Below, one piece after another: positions 27,202 through 37,397 of a stretch of 64,000 nucleotides of DNA. Where the stretch lies: NCBI RefSeq assembly GCF_036084755.1, contig NZ_CP107968.1, forward strand, positions 2,734,501 through 2,798,500, in the 5' to 3' direction. The translations under genes were made by a program, and so were the position numbers. The stretch's first letter is position 1. Each line of letters opens with the position of its first letter. The DNA is from Streptomyces sp. NBC_00370. GTDB lineage: Bacteria > Actinomycetota > Actinomycetes > Streptomycetales > Streptomycetaceae. The notes under the pieces are model-generated. The model was not told the origin of the DNA. It did no database searches and was given only the letters and a program-made list of their open reading frames with translations.

Positions 27202-28140
27202 ATGGAAATTCTGGAAGCCTCCTTCATGCAGCGGGCGCTGCTCGCCGCCGTACTCGTCGGCATCACGGCCCCGGCTGTCGGTATCTACCTCGTGCAGCGC
27301 CGCCAGGCGCTGATGGGCGACGGCATCGGCCATGTCGCGCTGACCGGCGTCGGGCTCGGTTTTCTGCTGTCCACCAGCCCGGTGTGGATGGCGACGCTGG
27401 TCGCCGTCGCCGGCGCCGTGACGATGGAGCTGGTGCGGTCGTACGGCCGCACACGCGGCGACCTGGCGCTGGCCATGCTCTTCTACGGCGGGATGTCGGG
27501 CGGTGTGCTGCTCATCAACCTCGCGCCGAACGGCTCGAACGCCAACCTCAGCTCGTACCTCTTCGGCTCGCTCTCGACGGTCTCGCCGCAGGACGTGGTC
27601 TCGATCTCCGTGCTGGCGGCCCTGGTGGTGCTGGTCACGGTCGGGCTGCGGCGCCAGCTGTTCGCCGTCAGCCAGGACGAGGAGTTCGCACGGGTCAGCG
27701 GCCTGCCCGTGCGCACCCTGAATCTGCTCATCGCGGTGACGGCCGCGGTGACCGTCACGGTCGCCATGCGGGTCGTCGGGCTGCTGCTGGTGAGCGCGCT
27801 GATGGTGGTGCCCGTCGCGGCGGCGCAGCAGATCAGCCGGTCGTTCACGGTCACGTTCGTGCTGTCGGTGGTGATCGGTACGGCGGTCACGCTGGCCGGT
27901 ACGGTCACCTCGTACTACCAGGACGTGCCGCCGGGCGCGACGATCGTGCTGCTGGCCATCGGGCTGTTCGTGGTCCTCACGGTCCTGGCGGCGCCGCTGG
28001 CGAGACGGCGGGCCCGGGCGCTGGCGGCCATGGAGGCGGAACCGGCGGGTGCGGAACCGGCGGGGGTCGCCACCGCGGCTTCCGGGTACACACTGGAGGT
28101 GCCTGCCACGCGGCGGCCCGCCGACGACGCAACGGTGTGA
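27202..28140 (+). CDS. znuB: Zinc ABC transporter permease
   Basis: An ABC-3 family membrane protein of 312 residues with about eight helices; typical stretches are RRQALMGDGIGHVALTGVGLG and MRVVGLLLVSALMVVPVAAAQQ. The ATG lies 2 bp after the znuC stop. The C-terminal 40 residues are an Ala/Glu-rich cytoplasmic tail without a known role. Confidence 0.93.
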   Translation: MEILEASFMQRALLAAVLVGITAPAVGIYLVQRRQALMGDGIGHVALTGVGLGFLLSTSPVWMATLVAVAGAVTMELVRSYGRTRGDLALAMLFYGGMSGGVLLINLAPNGSNANLSSYLFGSLSTVSPQDVVSISVLAALVVLVTVGLRRQLFAVSQDEEFARVSGLPVRTLNLLIAVTAAVTVTVAMRVVGLLLVSALMVVPVAAAQQISRSFTVTFVLSVVIGTAVTLAGTVTSYYQDVPPGATIVLLAIGLFVVLTVLAAPLARRRARALAAMEAEPAGAEPAGVATAASGYTLEVPATRRPADDATV

Positions 28141-28183
28141 GCGCGAACTGGCAGAATGGCCCGAGAGAGCAGAGGAGGCACTT

Positions 28184-28621
28184 GTGACGACTGCGCCCAG
28201 CAGTGGACCGAGCGCCGCGGCTCCCGTGCGCGGCCGGTCGACCCGGCAGCGTACGGCGGTGGCGTCGGCACTTGACGAGGTGGACGAGTTCCGCAGCGCG
28301 CAGGAGCTTCACGACATGCTGAAGCACCGGGGCGACTCGGTCGGCCTCACCACCGTGTACCGCACGCTCCAGTCGCTCGCCGACGCCGGCGAGGTCGACG
28401 TCCTGCGCACGACCGACGGCGAGTCGGTCTACCGGCGCTGCTCGACCGGCGACCATCACCACCATCTGGTCTGCCGGATGTGCGGGAAGGCGGTCGAGGT
28501 CGAGGGCCCCGCCGTCGAGCAGTGGGCGGAGACGATCGCGGCGCAGCACGGCTATGTGAGCGTGGCGCACACGGTGGAGATCTTCGGTACCTGCGCGGAC
28601 TGCGCCACCTGCGACAGCTGA
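28184..28621 (+). CDS. zur: Zinc uptake regulator, Fur family
   Basis: A 145-residue Fur-type repressor. The winged helix covers about 15-80 (TTVYRTLQSLADAGEVD). Metal ligands include DHHHHLVCRMCG and the C-terminal CADCATC, giving the structural zinc site (two CxxC pairs) and the sensing site. GAGGAGG 5 bp before the GTG fixes the start. It lies 43 bp after znuB, so the regulator is probably transcribed with the transporter it controls. In Streptomyces Zur also controls alternative ribosomal proteins and the coelibactin cluster. Confidence 0.93.
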   Translation: MTTAPSSGPSAAAPVRGRSTRQRTAVASALDEVDEFRSAQELHDMLKHRGDSVGLTTVYRTLQSLADAGEVDVLRTTDGESVYRRCSTGDHHHHLVCRMCGKAVEVEGPAVEQWAETIAAQHGYVSVAHTVEIFGTCADCATCDS

Positions 28622-28623
28622 CC

Positions 28624-28645
28624 GGGGAGGGGCGACCCCCTCCCC
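28624..28645. terminator. Bidirectional terminator between zur and uppS
   Basis: GGGGAGGGG and CCCCTCCCC form a 9-bp stem with a 4-base loop in the 30-bp gap between convergent genes. Confidence 0.75.
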
Positions 28646-28651
28646 CTCGCC

Positions 28652-29497
28652 TCAGCTCAGCTGCTCCGCCTGCTCCTGGATGTCCTCGTTCGACGAGTCG
28701 TTGGGCAGCGCACCGCCGAAGCGGCGGTCGCGCGAGGCGAACTCCAGGCAGGCGCGCCACAGATCACGCCGGTCGAAGTCCGGCCAGAGCACGTCCTGGA
28801 ACACCATCTCCGCGTAACTGCTCTGCCAGATCAGGTAGTTGGACGTCCGCAGCTCACCGCTCGGCCGCAGGAAGAGATCCACGTCCGGCATGTCCGGGTA
28901 GTACAGGTACTTGGCGAGGGTCTTCTCGTTGACCTTGGACGGGTCGAGCTTGCCCGCCGCCACGTCCTGTGCGAGCGCCCGCGCCGCGTCGGCGATCTCT
29001 GCGCGACCGCCGTAGTTGACGCAGAAGTACAGCGTCATCGCGTCGTTGTCCTTGGTCTGCTCCTGGGCGACCTGGAGCTCCTGGACGACGGACTTCCACA
29101 TCTTGGGCATCCGGCCGACCCAGCGGATCCGGATGCCGAGCTCGTCCATCTCGTCGCGCCGGCGGCGGATGACGTCGCGGTTGAAGTTCATCAGGAACCG
29201 CACCTCGTCGGGCGTGCGCTTCCAGTTCTCCGTCGAGAAGGCGAACAGGGACAGGTTCTTGACGCCCATCTCGATGCAGCCCTTGAGCACGTCGAGCACG
29301 ACGCCCTCGCCGACCTTGTGGCCCTCGGTACGCGGCAGCCCGCGCTCCTTGGCCCACCGGCCGTTGCCGTCCATGACGACGGCGACGTGCTTCGGCACCA
29401 GTTCGCTCTGGATCCGCGGCGGGCGAGCACCGGACGGATGCGGCTCCGGTGTCTTGTACTCGCGGCGGGTACGCCCCAGGATTCCGCGTCGTGCCAT
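28652..29497 (-). CDS. uppS: Isoprenyl (undecaprenyl/decaprenyl) diphosphate synthase
   Basis: A cis-prenyltransferase of 281 residues that extends farnesyl or a shorter diphosphate with isopentenyl units to the lipid carrier of cell-wall synthesis. MDGNGRWA at 42-49 holds the essential Asp43. [15 protein letters not shown] and the C-terminal [15 protein letters not shown] are the other family motifs. AGGAG is 9 bp before the ATG. It lies 12 bp downstream of recO and is probably co-transcribed with it. Confidence 0.95.
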   Translation of the reverse strand: MARRGILGRTRREYKTPEPHPSGARPPRIQSELVPKHVAVVMDGNGRWAKERGLPRTEGHKVGEGVVLDVLKGCIEMGVKNLSLFAFSTENWKRTPDEVRFLMNFNRDVIRRRRDEMDELGIRIRWVGRMPKMWKSVVQELQVAQEQTKDNDAMTLYFCVNYGGRAEIADAARALAQDVAAGKLDPSKVNEKTLAKYLYYPDMPDVDLFLRPSGELRTSNYLIWQSSYAEMVFQDVLWPDFDRRDLWRACLEFASRDRRFGGALPNDSSNEDIQEQAEQLS

Positions 29498-29509
29498 GCG
29501 GCTCGTCTC

Positions 29510-30259
29510 CTAATTCTTCTCTACGTATCTGAGCGAGCGCAGCCCGCGCTCCAGATGCCAGTGCAGATAGGCGGACACCAGTCCGCTGCCCTCCCTGACA
29601 TGGCGCGCCTCGCACGCGTCCGCCGTCTCCCAGTCCCCCGTCAGCAGCGCGCTGAGCAGTTCGACGGCCTCCGCAGAGGGTACGACGCTGCCGGGCACCC
29701 GGCAGTCGCCGCATATGACTCCTCCCGCAGCGACCGAAAAGAACCGGTTGGGCCCGTCGAGGCCGCATTTCGCACAGTCGTCGAAGCTCGGCGCGTACCC
29801 GTTGACGGCGAGCGAGCGCAGCAGGAAGGCGTCCAGGATCAGATGCGGGGCGTGCTCGGCACGGGCGAGGGTGCGCAGGCCGCCGACCAGCAGCAGGTAC
29901 TGCTGGACCGCGGGCTCCCCCTCGTGGTCGGTGAACCGCTCGGCGGTCTCCAGCATGGCCGTACCGGCGGTGTAGCGGGGGTAGTCGGTGACGATCCCGC
30001 CGCCGTACGCGGCGATGGTCTCGCTCTGCGTACAGAGCGGCAGCCCGCGGCCTACGAGATCGCTGCCGCGCGCGAAGAACTGCACGTCGACGTGGGAGAA
30101 CGGTTCGAGCCGCGCCCCGAACTTCGACTTGGTCCGCCGCACCCCGCGGGCGACGGCGCGGACGCGGCCGTGGCCGCGGGTCAGAAGCGTGATGATGCGG
30201 TCGGCCTCACCGAGCTTCTGGGTACGCAGCACAACGCCGTCATCCCGGAACAGACTCAT
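29510..30259 (-). CDS. recO: DNA repair protein RecO
   Basis: A 249-residue recombination mediator that helps load RecA at gaps together with RecR. The N-terminal OB fold begins SLFRDDGVVLRTQKLGEADRII. The zinc finger is CAKCG...CGDC around residues 160-190. The only ribosome-site-like sequence is GAGGGT almost against the ATG; a repeat element starts 14 bp upstream, so the original promoter may have been displaced. Confidence 0.93.
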   Translation of the reverse strand: MSLFRDDGVVLRTQKLGEADRIITLLTRGHGRVRAVARGVRRTKSKFGARLEPFSHVDVQFFARGSDLVGRGLPLCTQSETIAAYGGGIVTDYPRYTAGTAMLETAERFTDHEGEPAVQQYLLLVGGLRTLARAEHAPHLILDAFLLRSLAVNGYAPSFDDCAKCGLDGPNRFFSVAAGGVICGDCRVPGSVVPSAEAVELLSALLTGDWETADACEARHVREGSGLVSAYLHWHLERGLRSLRYVEKN

Positions 30260-30272
30260 ACCCTCATTGTCG

Positions 30273-30620
30273 CCTCTTTTTTGGGGGCTCGGTTCGCCTC
30301 CGGGGCGCCTTATGCCCCTGTCGACGGTCGACCGTGCTCGCCCCGCTCGTACCTCACGGGCCTGCGCGCGCTCTCCCTTTCGACAGCGGCGCGCCCCTTC
30401 GGCTCACACCCCTCTTTTTTGGGGGCTCGGTTCGCCTCCGGGGCGCTTTAAGCCACTGTCGACGGTCGACCGTGCTCGCCCCGCTCGTACCTCACGGGCC
30501 TGCGCGCGCTCTCCCTTTCGACAGCGGCGCGCCCCTTCGGCTCACTCGCTACGTGATCGGGGCGGGCCCGGGACGAACAGTGAACCCCTGGGCGCCCCGG
30601 AGGCGAACCGAGCCCCAAAA
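30273..30620. repeat. MITE-like repeat cluster between recO and the TerB-like gene
   Basis: Two direct copies of about 135 bp lie at 30273-30407 and 30411-30545, differing at about four positions near the left end. The left end of each copy (GGGGGCTCGGTTCGCCTCCG, flanked by a T-run) reappears inverted at 30591-30620. The second copy is therefore a unit of about 208 bp with near-identical terminal inverted repeats of about 30 bp. The right terminal repeat begins at the TAA stop of the TerB-like gene. No coding sequence is evident; this fills the 362-bp gap. Confidence 0.8.
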
Positions 30621-30621
30621 A

Positions 30622-31317
30622 TTAGGAGTGCGTGCGGGTGGCGGCCAGGAGCAGCTTGGCCGTGTCGTCGGCGCAGAGTTGCAGCGCGCCGCCGACCGTC
30701 GTCAGCACCTCGCGCTCCGCCGTGCTGTACGGGCCGTCGGCCAGGGCGATCCTGGCGCCCTGCAGGATGATCGACTCCCGGCCCGCCGGGGCGAGATGCG
30801 GGGCGAGCGGTTCCAGCGCCTCGTGCAGCTCGATGGCGAGGGCCGCGCCGCAGGGGCCGGGGTCGATGATGAACCGGCCGGTGTCGGCCGCGAGGGCGTC
30901 GACCAGCTCCGTCAGCATCTCTTCCGTGCAGTCGTCGAACCCGGCGGCGCGGACCGTGGAGACCGCGGTCTCCAGCGCCGTGCGCGACGACGTGCCACCG
31001 GCGGCGAGGACGGCCAGGGCGACTGTGTGGACGGCGTCGCGGAGCATCGCCGAGAAGCGGACCGTGGTGGGGTGGTCGAGGACGTCCATGCCGAAGTGGT
31101 CGTGGCAGGCGGCGCATTCGACGACGGGGCCGGCGAGACCGCGCGGCACCAGCGGGACGCCGAGGAGCGTGAAGCGGCGACGGCCCGTGCGGCGGCGGTA
31201 GTTGCGGTCGCCTCCGCAGCCGGGGCAGAAGAACTCTCCGTCGCCGACCGTCGTCCACGACGTACGAATGCCACAGATGCGCACTTTTCGGCCGCGTGAT
31301 CCTTGAACTGGCAGCAC
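30622..31317 (-). CDS. Zinc-ribbon plus TerB-like domain protein
   Basis: The protein has 231 residues. Near the N-terminus CPGCGG and CAACH form a zinc ribbon (about 30-72). A helical TerB-like domain follows (about 75-228) with GPYSTAEREVLTTVGGALQL at its end. TerB domains occur in tellurite and stress-response systems and may sense metals, but here the gene stands alone. The GTG at 31317 has GGAGG with 8-bp spacing; the GTG at 31326 overlaps that site. The stop is next to a repeat element. Its role is unknown. Confidence 0.78.
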   Translation of the reverse strand: MLPVQGSRGRKVRICGIRTSWTTVGDGEFFCPGCGGDRNYRRRTGRRRFTLLGVPLVPRGLAGPVVECAACHDHFGMDVLDHPTTVRFSAMLRDAVHTVALAVLAAGGTSSRTALETAVSTVRAAGFDDCTEEMLTELVDALAADTGRFIIDPGPCGAALAIELHEALEPLAPHLAPAGRESIILQGARIALADGPYSTAEREVLTTVGGALQLCADDTAKLLLAATRTHS

Positions 31318-31423
31318 GTCGCGCACCTCCGTAACGCTTCGGCATCATTGCCGCGTTGACGTGATGTTAGCCACATGGACCTTGTCCCGTCAGCACCCCG
31401 GCGTGAGTTCGCCACGACATGGC

Positions 31424-31459
31424 CGAACCCCGCCACCCGTTTCCGGGCGGCGGGGTTCG
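31424..31459. terminator. Terminator after leuA
   Basis: CGAACCCCGCC pairs with GGCGGGGTTCG, extended by CCCG/CGGG past one mismatch, 34 bp beyond the leuA stop. Confidence 0.8.
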
Positions 31460-31492
31460 TAAATGCTCAGGTCAGCGCGGGTTCCGGCGGTT

Positions 31493-33347
<1,855 letters not shown>

Positions 33348-33395
33348 CTACAGACCCTCGCCGCGGCAGCTAAGAAGAAGCAGCCCGAAACGCAT
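33348..33395 (-). CDS. leuA leader peptide
   Basis: A 15-residue peptide, MRFGLLLLSCRGEGL, with four consecutive leucine codons, begins 142 bp upstream of leuA. GGCTCCCC and other weak sites precede it; no strong Shine-Dalgarno is evident. A leucine-rich leader of this kind in front of leuA is known in actinobacteria and acts by ribosome-mediated attenuation. Confidence 0.85.
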   Translation of the reverse strand: MRFGLLLLSCRGEGL

Positions 33396-33562
33396 GATGC
33401 GGGGAGCCTAGCGGAGCCGCGCCGTCCATGGCGGCCCGTATCAGTATGCGGGATCACCGGTGGGCGACGGCCGGGTCAGCGCGAACAGTGAGACATCACT
33501 CCATTTCAGCAACTTCGACCACAAGCAGTGACAGGGCGGCTACGGGATGCGACATTGCCTTC

Positions 33563-34636
33563 ATGGACGCCATCGACCCCGTTTTCTGCACGATCGTGCC
33601 GCCGCACATCCTGGACAGGCTGGCCGAGGCCCGGGACCCTGCGCTCGCCGAGCCCGCCCGCCGGACCCTGGACGCGGACGCCGTACGGCGCACCCGCCGC
33701 CGGCTGACCGCGACCGCCACCCCCGGGCCCGAGGCCCGTACGGCGCCGCCGACGGGTGACGCGGCAGCGGCGGCCCCGCAGCGCACGGTGTACGACTGCG
33801 CGCACAGCACGGCCCTGCCGGGCACCCGGATCCGCGGCGAGGGCGAGCAGCCCGCCGCCGACACCACGGTGAACCGCGCGTACAACGGGCTGGGCGCCAC
33901 CTTCGAGCTGCTGCTCTCGGCGTACGGGCGCGACTCGCTGGACGGCGCGGGGCTGCCGCTGACAGCGAGCGTGCACTACGACGAGAACTACGCGAACGCG
34001 TTCTGGGACGGCGAGCAGATGGTCTTCGGGGACGGCGACGGGGAGATCTTCCTCGACTTCACGCTCCCCGTGGACGTCATCGCGCACGAACTGACCCACG
34101 GCCTCACGCAGTACTCGGCCAACCTCACCTATTCCGGCGAGGCGGGCGCGCTCAACGAGTCCGTATCGGACGTCTTCGGCTCGCTGGTCAAGCAGTTCAC
34201 CCTGGACCAGACGGCCGCCGAGGCGGACTGGCTGATCGGCGCCGGACTGCTCACCCCACGGGTCAGCGGGGTCGCGCTGCGCTCGATGAAGGCGCCGGGC
34301 ACGGCGTACGACGACGACGCGCTCGGCAAGGACCCGCAGCCGGGCACGATGGACGGCTTCGTCCGCACGAGCAGCGACAACGGCGGTGTGCACATCAACT
34401 CGGGCATCCCGAACCACGCGTTCTACCTGCTGGCCACGGAGCTGGGCGGCAAGGCGTGGGAGCGGGCCGGGCAGATCTGGTTCGACGTGCTGACCGGCGG
34501 CGCCCTCGCGGCCGACGCGACCTTCGCGGACTTCGCGGCCGGTACGGCGGCTGCGGCGCGCGACCGCTTCGGCGCCGACGGCGCGGAGCACCGCGCGACG
34601 GTCAAGGCGTGGTCGCAGGTCGGGATCGCCGGATAA
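33563..34636 (+). CDS. M4-family metallopeptidase, protealysin-like
   Basis: The protein has 357 residues. The start reads DAIDPVFCTIVPPHILDRLAEA, matching the short protealysin-type propeptide with its PPH/PPY motif; the thermolysin fold follows from about residue 73. Zinc ligands are HELTH at 175-179 (Glu176 catalytic) and Glu199 in ALNESVSDVFG. The C-terminal catalytic His is in DNGGVHINSGIPNHAF. There is no signal peptide, so the enzyme is made in the cytoplasm or leaves by an unknown path. Starts further upstream are open but lack support. The small gene after it is its probable inhibitor. Confidence 0.88.
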   Translation: MDAIDPVFCTIVPPHILDRLAEARDPALAEPARRTLDADAVRRTRRRLTATATPGPEARTAPPTGDAAAAAPQRTVYDCAHSTALPGTRIRGEGEQPAADTTVNRAYNGLGATFELLLSAYGRDSLDGAGLPLTASVHYDENYANAFWDGEQMVFGDGDGEIFLDFTLPVDVIAHELTHGLTQYSANLTYSGEAGALNESVSDVFGSLVKQFTLDQTAAEADWLIGAGLLTPRVSGVALRSMKAPGTAYDDDALGKDPQPGTMDGFVRTSSDNGGVHINSGIPNHAFYLLATELGGKAWERAGQIWFDVLTGGALAADATFADFAAGTAAAARDRFGADGAEHRATVKAWSQVGIAG

Positions 34637-34663
34637 GCCGGGGGCGGTGGGTAGAAGAGTCCC

Positions 34664-34930
34664 ATGCGGATTCAGGTACGGCGCACGGGCGGTTTCGCCG
34701 GCATCGAGCGGGCGGCCGAGGTGGACACCTCGGGCGTGCCCGACGCCGGCGCCTGGCACGCCCTGGCGGAGCGGGCGCTCGCCGACAGCCAGGACGCGCC
34801 GCCGGCCGGCGTCCCGGACGGCTTCAGCTACCGGATCACGGTCGACGGACGTACGGTCCACTGCGCCGACCCGAGGCTGTCCGAGTCGCAACGGGAGCTG
34901 GTCTCGCGCGTCCTGAAGGAAGGCGCCTGA
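34664..34930 (+). CDS. Emfourin-type inhibitor of the M4 peptidase
   Basis: An 88-residue protein with MRIQVRRTGGFAGIERAAEVDTS at the N-terminus and DGFSYRITVDGRTVHCADPRLSESQRELV at the end. This matches the small proteins found directly after protealysin genes, one of which (emfourin, from Serratia) is a proven tight inhibitor of protealysin. It starts 27 bp after the peptidase stop, in one operon. The probable role is to keep the cytoplasmic protease inactive. Confidence 0.8.
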   Translation: MRIQVRRTGGFAGIERAAEVDTSGVPDAGAWHALAERALADSQDAPPAGVPDGFSYRITVDGRTVHCADPRLSESQRELVSRVLKEGA

Positions 34931-34934
34931 GCAT

Positions 34935-35579
34935 TCAGAGGAGGGCGGCGGCTTCGAGGGACGCGGTCGCCGCCTCCATCGAGTCCCCCGCGCCGACCGC
35001 GAAGTCCCGCAGCGTCGCATCGAGGAACTCGTCCACGGTGTAGCGGCTCTTGAGGTAGCCCGTCTGTTCCAGCTCGATCAGCCCGTGCAGCACGCACCAG
35101 AGCTGGCGTACCCGAAGGCCGGTGTCGGCCTCGTGGAACCTGCCCGCCACCATGGCCCGGCGGATCGCGTCCTGCGGCACACGCAGGACGTACAGGCCCA
35201 TCTCCCGGTCGTCGTCGTCCAGTTCGAAGCCGGCCAGCGCCGATCCGCCGAACAGCACCGCGTACACGTGCGGTTCGGCGAGGGTGAACTCGTGGTAGCC
35301 GCGGGCCAGCGCGAACAGTTCGGCGACGGGGTCCTCGTCGTTGCGCCCCACCAGCCGCAGCCGCTCCATGAAGCGGGCGAACCCCTCGCGCATGACCTCC
35401 CGGACCAGCCCCGGCATGGAGCCGAAGTGGGTGTAGACGGCCATGGTCGAGGCGCCGACCTCCTTGACGAGCCGTCTCGCGCTGAGGGCGGCGGGGCCCT
35501 GTTCGGCGAGGATGCGGGCGGCTTCGTCCAGCAGACGGCGGCGTAGCGCGGAATCGGAGGTTGACACAGGACGGAGCAT
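34935..35579 (-). CDS. TetR-family transcriptional regulator
   Basis: A 214-residue regulator. HTH at about 25-50 (SARRLVKEVGASTMAVYTHFGS), then a C-terminal ligand domain with LARGYHEFTLAEPHVYAVLFGG of the TetR WHG type. The ATG at 35579 lies inside the palindromic operator; a GTG at 35567 (MSTSD) is an alternative, and leaderless initiation is possible. It is divergent from the SGNH hydrolase and ends 4 bp from the convergent emfourin gene. Confidence 0.87.
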   Translation of the reverse strand: MLRPVSTSDSALRRRLLDEAARILAEQGPAALSARRLVKEVGASTMAVYTHFGSMPGLVREVMREGFARFMERLRLVGRNDEDPVAELFALARGYHEFTLAEPHVYAVLFGGSALAGFELDDDDREMGLYVLRVPQDAIRRAMVAGRFHEADTGLRVRQLWCVLHGLIELEQTGYLKSRYTVDEFLDATLRDFAVGAGDSMEAATASLEAAALL

Positions 35580-35608
35580 AACGATGTTATGGACATAACA
35601 GCGTTATG
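35577..35608. promoter_or_regulatory. Twin 15-bp palindromic operators
   Basis: Two palindromes, CATAACGATGTTATG (35577-35591) and CATAACAGCGTTATG (35594-35608), lie side by side between the TetR gene and the SGNH hydrolase gene. They share the half-site CATAAC and 3-bp centres. This is a textbook TetR double operator for autorepression and control of the divergent gene. Their low GC content makes them stand out. Confidence 0.83.
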
Positions 35609-35636
35609 GCGTTGAGGCGACAGAGGGGTGGACCTC

Positions 35637-36350
35637 ATGCTGATGACCAAACAGGCGATACGGGCACGGGTGCCGAGGCTCCCGGAAGCCGCAGGGGACA
35701 AGGGCCTGTCCAAGAACGCAGCGGGCGCCGGGGGGCGCCCGCTGCGACTGCTCGTCCTGGGGGACTCGACGGCGGCCGGGGTCGGCGCGGTGCGGCAGGA
35801 GGACGCGCTGGCGGGCCAGTTGGCCCTCGCGGTGACCGCGCTCACCGGACGGGAGGTCTCCTGGCGGGTGGTGGCGCGCTCCGGCGCCACGGTGCGCGCC
35901 GTACGGCGGGAGCTGCTGACCCGGCTCACGGAGCCGACGGAGGGCTGGCAGCCGGATCTGGTGCTGGTGGTCGCCGGGGTGAACGACGCGCTCACGTTCC
36001 GCCGGCCGCGCGCGTTCCGCGCCGATGTGGAGCGGCTGGTGCGGGACGTCAGGGCGCGGCTCGGCCATGATGTGCCGATGATGTTCGCCGGGCTGCCGGA
36101 GACGGACACGATGGACGCGCTGCCTCACGCCGTCCAGCTGCCGCTCAGCGGGTATCTGCGGCTGCTCGACCGGCAGTTGAAGATCGTCGCCGGACGGCAT
36201 CCCGCACTGTTCCATCTGCACTCGGGCGGGCCGCCGAAGATGCCGGGCGACTGGATGGCCGCCGACCGCTTCCACCCGTCGGCGAGCGGCTACCGCGCCT
36301 GGGCGCGGGCCCTGTCGGGGCGGGTGGCGACACTCGTAGAAGCACTGTGA
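35637..36350 (+). CDS. SGNH/GDSL hydrolase
   Basis: A 237-residue esterase of the SGNH superfamily. Block I is LLVLGDSTAAGVG with the nucleophile Ser44, block III is VAGVNDALT, and block V is ADRFHPSASGYRAWA with the Asp and His. The substrate is an ester or deacetylation target that cannot be named from sequence. No signal peptide is clear. The ATG at 35637 has GAGGGG 8 bp upstream; the GTG at 35628 is less likely. The divergent TetR gene probably controls it. Confidence 0.88.
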   Translation: MLMTKQAIRARVPRLPEAAGDKGLSKNAAGAGGRPLRLLVLGDSTAAGVGAVRQEDALAGQLALAVTALTGREVSWRVVARSGATVRAVRRELLTRLTEPTEGWQPDLVLVVAGVNDALTFRRPRAFRADVERLVRDVRARLGHDVPMMFAGLPETDTMDALPHAVQLPLSGYLRLLDRQLKIVAGRHPALFHLHSGGPPKMPGDWMAADRFHPSASGYRAWARALSGRVATLVEAL

Positions 36351-36363
36351 CGCTGTGACGCGG

Positions 36364-37314
36364 TCAGAAACCGAGCTTCCGCAGCTGCTTCGGGTCCCGC
36401 TGCCAGTCCTTCGCGACCTTCACATGCAGGTCGAGGAAGACCGGGGTGCCCAGCAGCGCCTCGATGTGCTTGCGGGACTTCGTCCCGACCTCCTTGAGCC
36501 GCTTGCCCTTCGGGCCGATGATGATGCCCTTCTGGCTGGGCCGCTCGATGTAGACGTTGGCGTGGATGTCCAGCAGCGGCCGGTCGGCCGGGCGGTCCTC
36601 GCGCGGCAGCATCTCCTCGACCACGACGGCGATCGAGTGCGGCAGCTCGTCCCGTACGCCCTCCAGCGCGGCCTCCCTGATCAGCTCGGCCACCATGACC
36701 TGCTCGGGCTCGTCGGTGAGGTCGCCCTCCGGGTAGAGCGGGGGGCTCTCCGGAAGCAGCGGCACCAGCAGGTCGGCCAGCAGACCGACCTGCTGGTCGG
36801 CGACGGCCGACACGGGGATGATCTCGGCCCACTCCAGGCCCAGTTCGCGGCCGATCTGGTCGATCGCGATGAGCTGCTCGGCGAGTGTCTTGGAGTCGAC
36901 CAGGTCCGTCTTCGTGACGACGGCGATCTTCGGCGTCTTCTTGATCGCGGCCAGTTCCTTGACGATGAAGCGGTCCCCGGGGCCCAGCTTCTCGTCGGCG
37001 GGCAGACAGAAGCCGATCACGTCGACCTCGGCCCAGGTGGTCCGCACGATGTCGTTGAGGCGCTCGCCGAGCAGGGTGCGCGGCTTGTGGAGGCCGGGGG
37101 TGTCCACGAGGATCAGCTGCGCCTCGGGCCGGTGCACGATGCCGCGGACGGTGTGCCGGGTGGTCTGCGGCCGGTTGGAGGTGATGGCCACCTTCTGTCC
37201 GACCAGAGCGTTCGTGAGGGTGGATTTGCCCGCGTTGGGGCGGCCTACGAAGCAGGCGAAGCCGGCCCTGTGGGGTGCTTCGGCTGTCTCGGGTGAAGGG
37301 GTACGAGCGCTCAT
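36364..37314 (-). CDS. era: GTPase Era
   Basis: A 316-residue GTPase needed for 30S assembly. G1 GRPNAGKS at 24-31, G3 DTPG, G4 TKTD; a C-terminal KH domain has IIIGPKGKRLKEVGTKSRKHIEALLG, which binds the 3' end of 16S rRNA. The ATG at 37314 (MSART) or at 37323 can begin the protein. It stands at one end of the conserved cluster with ybeY and phoH, which also act on ribosomes. Confidence 0.95.
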   Translation of the reverse strand: MSARTPSPETAEAPHRAGFACFVGRPNAGKSTLTNALVGQKVAITSNRPQTTRHTVRGIVHRPEAQLILVDTPGLHKPRTLLGERLNDIVRTTWAEVDVIGFCLPADEKLGPGDRFIVKELAAIKKTPKIAVVTKTDLVDSKTLAEQLIAIDQIGRELGLEWAEIIPVSAVADQQVGLLADLLVPLLPESPPLYPEGDLTDEPEQVMVAELIREAALEGVRDELPHSIAVVVEEMLPREDRPADRPLLDIHANVYIERPSQKGIIIGPKGKRLKEVGTKSRKHIEALLGTPVFLDLHVKVAKDWQRDPKQLRKLGF

Positions 37315-37397
37315 GGCGCCCATTGTCCCCGATCGCGGGGCCCGCGCCGACCAGCCGGGTCCGTGGACGGCCGGCACGGGTCCCGCGTCAGCCCGCG

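Noticed and set aside
30273..30620. CRISPR array at the duplicated region
   Set aside because: Only two long direct copies plus an inverted end; no short repeats with regular unique spacers.
29318..30770. Plus-strand frames running through recO and the repeat cluster
   Set aside because: They contain repeated peptides only because the DNA is duplicated; no start signals and no similarity to known folds.
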